Assembly (NCBI GenBank): GCA_964370775.1
Contig: CAYJKT010000005.1
Coordinates: forward strand, 1 to 64,000
Reading direction: 5' to 3'
DNA length: 64,000 nucleotides
Source: SIG603 sp964370775
Lineage (GTDB): Bacteria > Bacillota > Clostridia > Oscillospirales > Acutalibacteraceae
Part shown: piece by piece, positions 57,677-64,000 of the stretch
How positions within the stretch are numbered: the first letter of the stretch is position 1
Layout: every line of letters starts with the position of its first letter
Notes under the pieces: generated by a model
Databases searched by the model: none
Told to the model about the DNA's origin: nothing
What the model saw: only the letters and a program-made list of their open reading frames with translations
Program-made: the position numbers and the translations under genes

Positions 57677-58045
57677 GTGATTCAACAGCAAACTTACCTC
57701 AAAGTTGCCGACAACACCGGAGCAAAAGAAATTATGTGTATTCGAGTGCTTGGCGGTACTGGTAGAAGGTACGCTAATATAGGCGACGTTATCGTTGCTT
57801 CAGTAAAAAAAGCAGCACCAGGTGGCGTTGTTAAAAAAGGTGACGTAGTAAGAGCAGTAGTAGTAAGATCTGCTTTCGGACTACGCAGAGAAGATGGCTC
57901 ATATATTCGTTTCGACGAGAATGCAGCTGTAATAATAAGAGAAGACAAAAACCCAAGAGGTACTCGTATCTTTGGGCCTGTTGCTAGAGAGTTACGTGAT
58001 AAAGAATATATGAAAATCTTATCACTTGCTCCCGAAGTACTTTAA
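57677..58045 (+). CDS. rplN: 50S ribosomal protein L14
   Basis: The 122-residue L14 of the subunit interface. MIQQQTYLKVADNTGAKEIMCIRVLGG, the VVVRSAFGLRREDGSYIRFDENAAVII core and GTRIFGPVARELR are diagnostic. GTG start after AAGGAGG. Confidence 0.99.
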   Translation: MIQQQTYLKVADNTGAKEIMCIRVLGGTGRRYANIGDVIVASVKKAAPGGVVKKGDVVRAVVVRSAFGLRREDGSYIRFDENAAVIIREDKNPRGTRIFGPVARELRDKEYMKILSLAPEVL

Positions 58046-58059
58046 TGGAGGTGTCATAA

Positions 58060-58377
58060 ATGAGTAAAGTTCATGTAAAAACAGGTGACACTGTTGTCAT
58101 TATAAGCGGTAAAGATAGAGGCAAGCAAGGCAAAATTATGGCTGTTTCTCCAAAAGAGGGAAAAGTTATAGTTGAGGGCGCTAACATCGTTTCCAAACAC
58201 GTAAAACCTAGAAAAATGGGTCAAGAGGGCGGAATTGTTAAAGCTGAAAGCGCAATCTATGCATGCAAAGTTCAAATCGTTTGCCCAAAATGCAAAAAAC
58301 AAACTCGTATAGCGCACAAAATCGGTGAAAACGGTAAAAAAGACAGAATTTGTGCTAAATGCAGAGAAACACTATAA
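58060..58377 (+). CDS. rplX: 50S ribosomal protein L24
   Basis: The 105-residue L24, an assembly initiator. The KOW motif region KVHVKTGDTVVIISGKDRGKQGK and the HVKPRKMGQEGGIVKAESAIYACKVQIV segments are typical. Four Cys residues in CPKCKK...CAKCRE could bind zinc. AGGAGG-type site upstream (ATGGAGGTG). Confidence 0.98.
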   Translation: MSKVHVKTGDTVVIISGKDRGKQGKIMAVSPKEGKVIVEGANIVSKHVKPRKMGQEGGIVKAESAIYACKVQIVCPKCKKQTRIAHKIGENGKKDRICAKCRETL

Positions 58378-58390
58378 GGAGGACGTATAA

Positions 58391-58930
58391 ATGCCAAGAT
58401 TAAAAGAAATGTATAAATCTGACGTAGCTCCGGCTTTAATGAAAAAGTTCTCTTATAAAAGTGTTATGGAAATCCCAACAATAGAGAAAATTGTTATTAA
58501 TGTTGGTGCTGGTGAAGCAAAAGAAAACAACAAAATCATCGAAGCTATCGTTAACGATTTATCAAAAATTACAGGTCAAAAACCAATGATCTGTAGAGCA
58601 CGTAAATCAGTTGCTAACTTTAAACTAAGAGAAGGCATGCCTATCGGTGTTAAAGTTACACTAAGAGGCGCTAAAATGTGGGAGTTTATGGATAGACTTT
58701 TCAACGTAGCGTTACCACGTGTTCGTGACTTTAGAGGAATTAATGCTAACTCATTTGATGGTAGAGGTAACTACAACTTCGGTATCAAAGAGCAATTAAT
58801 TTTCCCTGAAATTGATTACGATAAAATAGATAAAGTTCGTGGCATGGATATATGCTTCGTAACTACAGCTAATACAGACGAGCAAGCTAAAGAGTTATTA
58901 ACTCTAATGGGCGCTCCGTTTGCAAGATAA
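58391..58930 (+). CDS. rplE: 50S ribosomal protein L5
   Basis: The 179-residue L5, which binds 5S rRNA. MPRLKEMYKSDVAPALMKKFSYKS, the KIVINVGAGEAKENNK segment and the GNYNFGIKEQLIFPEIDYDKID motif are diagnostic. AAGGAGGACG precedes the ATG. Confidence 0.99.
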   Translation: MPRLKEMYKSDVAPALMKKFSYKSVMEIPTIEKIVINVGAGEAKENNKIIEAIVNDLSKITGQKPMICRARKSVANFKLREGMPIGVKVTLRGAKMWEFMDRLFNVALPRVRDFRGINANSFDGRGNYNFGIKEQLIFPEIDYDKIDKVRGMDICFVTTANTDEQAKELLTLMGAPFAR

Positions 58931-58942
58931 GGAGGGTAAGAA

Positions 58943-59128
58943 ATGGCTAAAACCGCAATGAAAGTTAAACAACAGCGCACACAAAAGTTCTCTTCAAGAG
59001 AATACAACCGTTGTAAAATATGTGGCAGACCTCACGCTTACCTTCGTAAGTTCGGAATATGCCGTATATGCTTTAGAGAACTAGCTTACAAAGGCGAGAT
59101 CCCTGGCGTTAAAAAAGCAAGTTGGTAA
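58943..59128 (+). CDS. rpsZ: 30S ribosomal protein S14, zinc-binding (type Z)
   Basis: The 61-residue short form of S14. The zinc ribbon CKICGRPHAYLRKFGICRIC is complete, with four Cys, and the protein ends in GEIPGVKKASW. The zinc form is usual in Firmicutes; a zinc-free paralogue may exist elsewhere in the genome. AAGGAGGG lies before the ATG. Confidence 0.98.
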   Translation: MAKTAMKVKQQRTQKFSSREYNRCKICGRPHAYLRKFGICRICFRELAYKGEIPGVKKASW

Positions 59129-59140
59129 GGAGGAATAATA

Positions 59141-59536
59141 ATGCAAATAACAGATCCTATTGCAGATTTGCTAACAAGAATTAGAAATGCACAATCCGCA
59201 AAACATAAAAGTGTTAAAATCCCAGCTTCTAATATGAAGAAGGCTATTTGCCAAATTCTTGCAGATGAAGGGTATATCAGAAACTTTACTGTTGAAGAAG
59301 ACGGTAAACAAGGTATGATTACTGTTAACCTAAAATACACAGGCGGTATCGCTGCTATTAAAGGTTTAAAAAGAGTATCAAAACCAGGACTTAGAATATA
59401 TTCAAACGTTGAAGAACTACCAAGAGTTATGAAAGGCTTAGGTATCGCTATAATATCAACTTCTAAAGGCGTTGTTACAGACAAAGTTGCTAGAAAAGAT
59501 AACATGGGCGGAGAAGTTCTTGCGTTTATTTGGTAA
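59141..59536 (+). CDS. rpsH: 30S ribosomal protein S8
   Basis: The 131-residue S8. It opens MQITDPIADLLTRIRNAQSAKH and ends with the STSKGVVTDKVARKDNMGGEVLAFIW type sequence of the family. In E. coli S8 represses the spc operon; no matching site could be recognised here. AAGGAGG lies before the ATG. Confidence 0.99.
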   Translation: MQITDPIADLLTRIRNAQSAKHKSVKIPASNMKKAICQILADEGYIRNFTVEEDGKQGMITVNLKYTGGIAAIKGLKRVSKPGLRIYSNVEELPRVMKGLGIAIISTSKGVVTDKVARKDNMGGEVLAFIW

Positions 59537-59553
59537 GAAGGGAGGACTTAAAC

Positions 59554-60102
59554 ATGTCTAGAATTGGAAGAAAACCTATAAATATTCCCGCAGGCGTTGA
59601 AGTTAAAGTAGACGGTACTGTAGTTAGTGTTAAAGGACCTAAAGGCACATTAACACAAAAAATCAACCCAATCATTACTGTTGCGGTTGAGGGCGCAGAG
59701 ATTAATGTTACAAGACCTAACGACGAAAAAACAGCTCGTTCACTACATGGTCTAACAAGAACTCTTGTAGCTAACATGGTAACAGGCGTTACAGAAGGCT
59801 TTAAAAAAGAGCTTGAAGTTAACGGCGTTGGTTACCGTGTACAAAAACAAGGTAAAGACTTAGTTATGAACTTAGGTTACTCACACCAAGTTATAGTAAG
59901 CGATTCAGCTGATTGCACAATTGAATCTCCAGCACCGAATAAAATCATTATTGTAGGTATGGACAAACAAAAAGTTGGACAATTTGCTGCAGAAGTAAGA
60001 GAAAAAAGACCACCAGAGCCTTATAAAGGTAAAGGTATCAAATATGCCGACGAGAGAATTATCCGTAAAGAGGGTAAAGCTGGTAAAGGTTCTAAGAAGT
60101 AA
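59554..60102 (+). CDS. rplF: 50S ribosomal protein L6
   Basis: The 182-residue L6 with its two repeated domains. MSRIGRKPINIPAGVEVKVDG and the C-terminal GMDKQKVGQFAAEVREKRPPEPYKGKGIKY are diagnostic. The ATG at 59554 follows GGGAGGACTTAAAC and matches the family start; an in-frame TTG at 59530 would overlap rpsH. Confidence 0.99.
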   Translation: MSRIGRKPINIPAGVEVKVDGTVVSVKGPKGTLTQKINPIITVAVEGAEINVTRPNDEKTARSLHGLTRTLVANMVTGVTEGFKKELEVNGVGYRVQKQGKDLVMNLGYSHQVIVSDSADCTIESPAPNKIIIVGMDKQKVGQFAAEVREKRPPEPYKGKGIKYADERIIRKEGKAGKGSKK

Positions 60103-60120
60103 GATAGGAGAGTGTATTAA

Positions 60121-60480
60121 ATGGTTAAAAAAGCAGATAAAAATGAAGCTAGACTTAGACGCCATAGAAGAGTTCGCGGTAAAATCAGCGGCACACCTGT
60201 GCGTCCACGTTTAAATGTTTATCGCTCTTCTGCAAACATCTATGCTCAAATTATTGACGACGTAAACGGTGTTACACTAGTTAGCGCATCAACAGTTGAG
60301 AAAGAGTTTACCGGAAACGGCGGAAACAAAGAAGCTGCAAGAGAAGTTGGCAAATTAGTTGCTAAAAGAGCAGTAGAAAAAGGAATTACCACTGTGGTTT
60401 TCGACCGCGGAGGATACGTTTATCACGGCCGTGTCAAAGAATTGGCCGAAGGCGCACGTGAGTGCGGCCTTAACTTCTAA
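60121..60480 (+). CDS. rplR: 50S ribosomal protein L18
   Basis: The 119-residue L18, a 5S rRNA binder with L5. RLRRHRRVRGKISGTPVRPRLNVYRSS and the FDRGGYVYHGRVKELAEGARECGLNF end are diagnostic. GATAGGAGAG lies before the ATG. Confidence 0.99.
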   Translation: MVKKADKNEARLRRHRRVRGKISGTPVRPRLNVYRSSANIYAQIIDDVNGVTLVSASTVEKEFTGNGGNKEAAREVGKLVAKRAVEKGITTVVFDRGGYVYHGRVKELAEGARECGLNF

Positions 60481-60497
60481 GAAGGAGGAAAAAGATT

Positions 60498-60998
60498 TTG
60501 GCTAGTAAAATTGACGCATCAGTACTTGATTTACAAGAAAAGGTTGTAGCTATCAACCGTGTTTCTAAAACAGTTAAAGGTGGTAGAATTTTTAAATTCG
60601 CTGCTTTAGTAGTAGTAGGAAATGGCAATGGAATCGTAGGCTTTGGTATTGGTAAAGCAGGCGAGGTTCCAGATGCTATCAGAAAAGGTATCGACGATGC
60701 TAAAAAGAACTTAATTAACGTTTCAACAAAGGGTTCAACAATCCCTCACGAAATTTTAGGTGCTTTTGGCGCAGGACGCGTACTTCTAAAACCAGCAGCT
60801 CCAGGTACTGGAGTTATCGCAGGCGGTGCAGTTCGTGCAGTTGTTGAGTGCGCAGGTATTAAAGATATTAGAACAAAAACTCTAAGATCTAACAATCCTT
60901 GCAACGTGGTTCGTGCAACATTAGATGGTTTAATGAACCTAAGAACAGCTGAAGAAGTTGCTGCGATTCGTGGTAAATCAGTTAAAGAATTATATTAA
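60498..60998 (+). CDS. rpsE: 30S ribosomal protein S5
   Basis: The 166-residue S5, involved in accuracy and mRNA unwinding. EKVVAINRVSKTVKGGRIFKFAALVVVGNGNGIVGFGIGKA and the GAGRVLLKPAAPGTGVIAGG region are diagnostic. The start is a TTG at 60498 with GAAGGAGG 9 bases upstream; an ATG is not available in the conserved part. Confidence 0.99.
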   Translation: MASKIDASVLDLQEKVVAINRVSKTVKGGRIFKFAALVVVGNGNGIVGFGIGKAGEVPDAIRKGIDDAKKNLINVSTKGSTIPHEILGAFGAGRVLLKPAAPGTGVIAGGAVRAVVECAGIKDIRTKTLRSNNPCNVVRATLDGLMNLRTAEEVAAIRGKSVKELY

Positions 60999-61010
60999 GG
61001 AGGGCTCATA

Positions 61011-61178
61011 ATGAAAATCACTTTAAAAAAGAGCCTTATCGGCTGCAAAAAGGATCAAATCGCTACTGCTCACTCTTTAGGTTTGAGAAAAATTAGCGAT
61101 GTAACAGAGCAACCCGAGAATCCACAAACAATGGGTAAGGTAAAGAAAATCGTACACCTTATCGAAGTAAGTAAATAA
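61011..61178 (+). CDS. rpmD: 50S ribosomal protein L30
   Basis: A 55-residue L30, translated here by hand: it begins MKITLKKSLIGCKKDQIATA and continues with SLGLRKISDVTEQPENP to a VKKIVHLIEVSK end. This fits L30, which follows S5 and precedes L15 in Firmicutes. AAGGAGGGCTCATA lies before the ATG at 61011, and TAA is at 61176-61178. Confidence 0.97.
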   Translation: MKITLKKSLIGCKKDQIATAHSLGLRKISDVTEQPENPQTMGKVKKIVHLIEVSK

Positions 61179-61191
61179 GGGAGGTGCACGT

Positions 61192-61632
61192 ATGAAACTA
61201 CACGAAATTACTGCTGCTCCTGGTTCAACTAGGGAAGCTAAACGTGTTGGCCGTGGACACGGTTCAGGTAACGGTAAAACAGCTGGTAAAGGCCATAAAG
61301 GTCAAAAAGCTAGAGCTGGTAAAGGCTTTAGAGCAGGCTTTGAGGGCGGACAAATGCCGCTTCATAGAAGAATTCCAAAAAGAGGATTTACAAATATCTT
61401 CGCTGTGGAGGTTACAGCTATTAACGTAGCTCAACTAAATTGCTTTGAAGACGGCGCTACAGTTACTGTAGAAAGCCTAAAAGAGGCTGGAATTATAAGA
61501 AGCAATGCAGGTAACGTTAAAGTACTTTCTAACGGTGAGATTTCTAAGAAACTTACAGTACAAGTTAATTCGTACTCAGCGGCTGCAAAAGAGAAAATAG
61601 AAGCTGCCGGAGGGAAGGCAGAGGTGATTTAA
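61192..61632 (+). CDS. rplO: 50S ribosomal protein L15
   Basis: The 146-residue L15. The Gly/Lys-rich N-terminal extension (KRVGRGHGSGNGKTAGKGHKGQKAR), FEGGQMPLHRRIPKRGFTN and the C-terminal domain are typical. AGGGAGGTG lies before the ATG. secY starts one base after the stop. Confidence 0.99.
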   Translation: MKLHEITAAPGSTREAKRVGRGHGSGNGKTAGKGHKGQKARAGKGFRAGFEGGQMPLHRRIPKRGFTNIFAVEVTAINVAQLNCFEDGATVTVESLKEAGIIRSNAGNVKVLSNGEISKKLTVQVNSYSAAAKEKIEAAGGKAEVI

Positions 61633-61633
61633 A

Positions 61634-62950
61634 GTGTTTTCTACTTTTAAGAACGCTTGGAAATTGCCTGAGCTAAGAAAAAAAATGCTTTTCACAGTTC
61701 TTATTGTAATCGCATTTAGATTCGGCTCTGTAATTCCTGTTCCTTTTCTAGATATGAGCGCTTTAACAGCTCTTATGTCAGGTTTAGGACAAGACACAGC
61801 TTTAGGATACGTAAACATGCTAACAGGTGGAGCGTTTGCTCAAGCAACGCTTTTCGCCCTAGGTATAGGCCCATACATTAATGCCTCTATCATAATGAAT
61901 TTGCTAACTGTTGCAATTCCTCCTTTGGAGAAATTAGCAAAAGAAGGCGAGACTGGTAGAAAAAAAATCGCAATGATTACAAGATTTGCAACTGTTGGAT
62001 TAGGCTTAATCATGGGTGGTGCGTATTTCGCTTTCTTACACAATAGTGGCATCACAGAGTTCAGAGATGGCGTAGGCTTCTGGATTTCTGCTGTTACTAT
62101 CACTCTAACATTCACAGCTGGAACAGCACTTATTATGTGGATGGGCGAGCAAATCAACGAAAAAGGTGTTGGCAACGGTATATCAATCATTTTGTTTGCT
62201 GGTATCGTGGCTCAACTTCCTACAACTGCCGCTAATTTATGGAGCTATTTCTCATTGGCAATACAAGATCCATCTACAAACGGCAAATATTTCGTACTAG
62301 CTCCATTATTCGTAATCCTATTCTTAGCTATAATCTGGATAATCGTTTTCATGAACGAGTCAGAGAGAAGAATTCCTATTCAATATGCTAAAAAAATGGT
62401 AGGAAGAAAAATGTATGGAGGCCAAAACTCTCATCTACCAATTAAAGTTGCAATGAGTGGCGTTATGCCAGTTATCTTTGCTTCTGCAATTCTTTCATTG
62501 CCTGCAACTATTCAATTTTTTACAGGTATAGAAAATGGTGAAGGTTTCTGGGGTGGCTTCTTTGAGGCTCTAGCTCCAGGTGGTTGGATTTATATTGGAC
62601 TATACTTAGTATTTATTATAGCTTTTGCTTATTTCTACATGTCAATTCAATACAACCCAATCGAGATGGCAAACAACTTAAAACAATCTAACGGAACTAT
62701 CCCTGGTATTAGACCAGGCAAGCCAACTTCATTGTTTATCTCCAAAATCTTGAACAAAGTTACTTTAATCGGTGCTGGTTTCTTAGCTATCATAGCTTTA
62801 CTACCACTAATTTACGGTAACATAACAGGAATGGATTCATTAATGATGGGCGGTACTTCCGTAATCATTATGGTTGGTGTAGCACTAGAAACAGTGAAAC
62901 AAATTGAGTCACAAATGATGATGCGCCACTACAAAGGATTTTTAGATTAA
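61634..62950 (+). CDS. secY: Protein translocase subunit SecY
   Basis: The 438-residue SecY, the channel of the Sec translocon, with ten TM helices. GPYINASIIMNLL near residue 80, the KEGETGRKKIAMITR cytoplasmic loop, GVGNGISIILFAGI near 178, and the NPIEMANNLKQSNGTIPGIRPGKPT loop near 345-370 are diagnostic. GTG start with GAGGTGATTTAAA upstream, directly after rplO. An imperfect hairpin without T-run (about 62957-62994) lies between it and adk. Confidence 0.99.
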   Translation: MFSTFKNAWKLPELRKKMLFTVLIVIAFRFGSVIPVPFLDMSALTALMSGLGQDTALGYVNMLTGGAFAQATLFALGIGPYINASIIMNLLTVAIPPLEKLAKEGETGRKKIAMITRFATVGLGLIMGGAYFAFLHNSGITEFRDGVGFWISAVTITLTFTAGTALIMWMGEQINEKGVGNGISIILFAGIVAQLPTTAANLWSYFSLAIQDPSTNGKYFVLAPLFVILFLAIIWIIVFMNESERRIPIQYAKKMVGRKMYGGQNSHLPIKVAMSGVMPVIFASAILSLPATIQFFTGIENGEGFWGGFFEALAPGGWIYIGLYLVFIIAFAYFYMSIQYNPIEMANNLKQSNGTIPGIRPGKPTSLFISKILNKVTLIGAGFLAIIALLPLIYGNITGMDSLMMGGTSVIIMVGVALETVKQIESQMMMRHYKGFLD

Positions 62951-63047
62951 TATATAAGCTTAAAGTGGATAGTTATGCTATTCACTTAAGCTATTATTAA
63001 TACTATAAGTCAAAAATCAACTAATTTTTCATTTTAGGAGTGTTATT

Positions 63048-63677
63048 ATGAACTTGATATTATTAGGAGCTCCAGGAGCTGGAAAAGGTACACAAGCAGA
63101 AGTAATTTGTGAAAAATTGAATATCCCGACCATATCTACTGGTAATATAATTAGAGAAGCGCTGAAAAACGGCACTGAGATGGGACTTAAAGCTAAAGCA
63201 TTTATCGAAGCTGGTCAACTTGTTCCTGATGACGTTGTTATCGGAATTATTCAAGAGAGACTAACAAACGATGATTGCAAAAATGGTTTCGTACTAGATG
63301 GCTTCCCAAGAACTATCCCTCAAGCCGAGGCTCTGGACGCTATGGGCGTTAAAATTGACAAAGTTATTGAAATCTTTGTTAAAGACGAAGACATAGTAAA
63401 CAGAATGTCCGGACGCCGTGTCTGCGAAGTTTGCGGTAATTCATATCATTTGATTTACAAATTGCCACCTCAAGAGGGCAAATGCAAATGCGGAGGCACC
63501 CTTGTTCAACGCAAAGATGACCACCCAGATACAGTTTTAGATAGATTAGAAGTTTATCATGAGCAAACAGAACCTCTAAAAGACTACTACGGCAAACAAG
63601 GTAAATTGAGTGTTGTAGAAGGACAAGAGGAGTTAAGTGACACAACCGCTAGAACATTAGCAGCACTGGAGGCTTAA
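63048..63677 (+). CDS. adk: Adenylate kinase
   Basis: A 209-residue enzyme that equilibrates ATP, ADP and AMP. The P-loop GAPGAGKGT at residues 7-15, the AMP-binding STGNIIR and GFPRTIPQAEAL segments, and a LID domain with four Cys (CEVCGNSYH...GKCKCGG) that should bind zinc, as is common in Gram-positive and thermophilic enzymes. TAGGAG lies before the ATG. It follows secY by 97 bases and map by overlap-free junction (map starts directly after the stop). Confidence 0.98.
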   Translation: MNLILLGAPGAGKGTQAEVICEKLNIPTISTGNIIREALKNGTEMGLKAKAFIEAGQLVPDDVVIGIIQERLTNDDCKNGFVLDGFPRTIPQAEALDAMGVKIDKVIEIFVKDEDIVNRMSGRRVCEVCGNSYHLIYKLPPQEGKCKCGGTLVQRKDDHPDTVLDRLEVYHEQTEPLKDYYGKQGKLSVVEGQEELSDTTARTLAALEA

Positions 63678-64000
63678 ATGATAACCATTAAAACAAAGCA
63701 AGATATTGAAAAAATGCGTGACGCAGGCAAAATATCACAAGAAGCTTTGTTGCTAGCAGGTGAGCTAGTAAAACCTGGTATAACAACTTTTGAGATAGAC
63801 AAAGCAGTGTATAATCATATTACAAAATCAGGTGCGACACCAAGCTTTTTGAATTATCATGGCTTTCCGGCAAGCGCTTGCATTAGTATTAATGATGTGG
63901 TTATTCATGGCATACCATCTAAAAAGCACGTACTAAAAGAAGGCGATATCGTAAGCATAGATGTTGGCGCTTACTATAATGGTTTTCATGGCGACAACGC
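63678..64000 (+). CDS. map: Methionine aminopeptidase, type I (N-terminal part)
   Basis: The first 107 codons of Map, which removes the initiator Met from new proteins. It begins MITIKTKQDIEKMRDAG. The segments SFLNYHGFPASACISINDVVIHGIP, with the substrate-binding His, and GDIVSIDVGAYYNGFHGDNA, with the first metal-binding Asp residues, are characteristic. The ATG follows the adk stop directly and uses the GGAGG within the end of adk. The rest lies outside the window. Confidence 0.97.
   Translation, partial: MITIKTKQDIEKMRDAGKISQEALLLAGELVKPGITTFEIDKAVYNHITKSGATPSFLNYHGFPASACISINDVVIHGIPSKKHVLKEGDIVSIDVGAYYNGFHGDN

Overview
This window looks like the chromosome of a low-GC, spore-forming member of the Clostridia (Firmicutes), possibly of the Oscillospiraceae/Ruminococcaceae type. 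The evidence is the AT-rich sequence, strong GGAGG-type ribosome binding sites with frequent GTG and TTG starts, a SpoIID-type protein, a FliW-CsrA pair, the zinc-ribbon form of S14, AsnA-type asparagine synthetase and an S10-spc ribosomal gene cluster. A run of exactly ten Ns inside rplB shows that the sequence is a draft or metagenome assembly. I see no prophage, CRISPR array, complete insertion sequence, rRNA or tRNA gene.

Layout. 1-5.9 kb: the end of a TetR-controlled ABC exporter, a family 2 glycosyltransferase, a glycogen debranching-type enzyme and citrate synthase, mostly on the minus strand. 6-12 kb: SpoIID-like protein, HAD phosphatase, AsnA, SGNH esterase, tyrosine phosphatase, a Ser/Glu-rich membrane protein and a Nudix hydrolase. 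12-17 kb: a two-gene RND efflux pump. 17-24 kb: GNAT acetyltransferase, HtrA protease, a possible pentein-fold protein next to radA, rpsO, and divergently pnp. 24-29 kb: two small membrane proteins, an ABC-2 exporter operon preceded by a structured leader with a small ORF, and a lipoprotein. 29-32 kb: a CPA1 antiporter and a membrane diguanylate cyclase. 32.5-36.6 kb: an apparent redox-repair locus with a palindromic operator, a TSCPD protein, a Cys-rich MarR regulator, a CcdA-thioredoxin fusion, a membrane-anchored protein and an anchored MsrA-MsrB fusion. 36.6-48 kb: asparaginase, a two-domain AAA protein, LacZ, sulfatase, GltX and OppA. 48-52 kb: fliW, csrA, an unknown membrane protein, CCA-adding enzyme and aroD. 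52-64 kb: rpsJ through rplO, secY, adk and the start of map, all on the plus strand.

How the genes work together. The clearest functional module is 32.5-36.6 kb: electrons from cytoplasmic thioredoxin would pass through the CcdA part to the external thioredoxin domain and on to MsrAB, which repairs oxidised methionines outside the cell. The TetR gene and the ABC ATPase gene share matching inverted-repeat operators, so the regulator probably controls both itself and the exporter. The neighbouring sulfatase and beta-galactosidase suggest use of sulfated galactose-containing glycans. The ribosomal cluster has a long structured leader before rpsJ and a hairpin-rich gap between rplW and rplB.

The points most worth a second look are the redox locus, the degenerate-ClpB plus CbbX/SpoVK-type AAA protein, the leader with mutually exclusive hairpins before the ABC-2 exporter, the REPIN-like inverted repeat pairs, and the rplB gap with an adjacent in-frame stop. 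I did not find a clearly new defence or mobile system.
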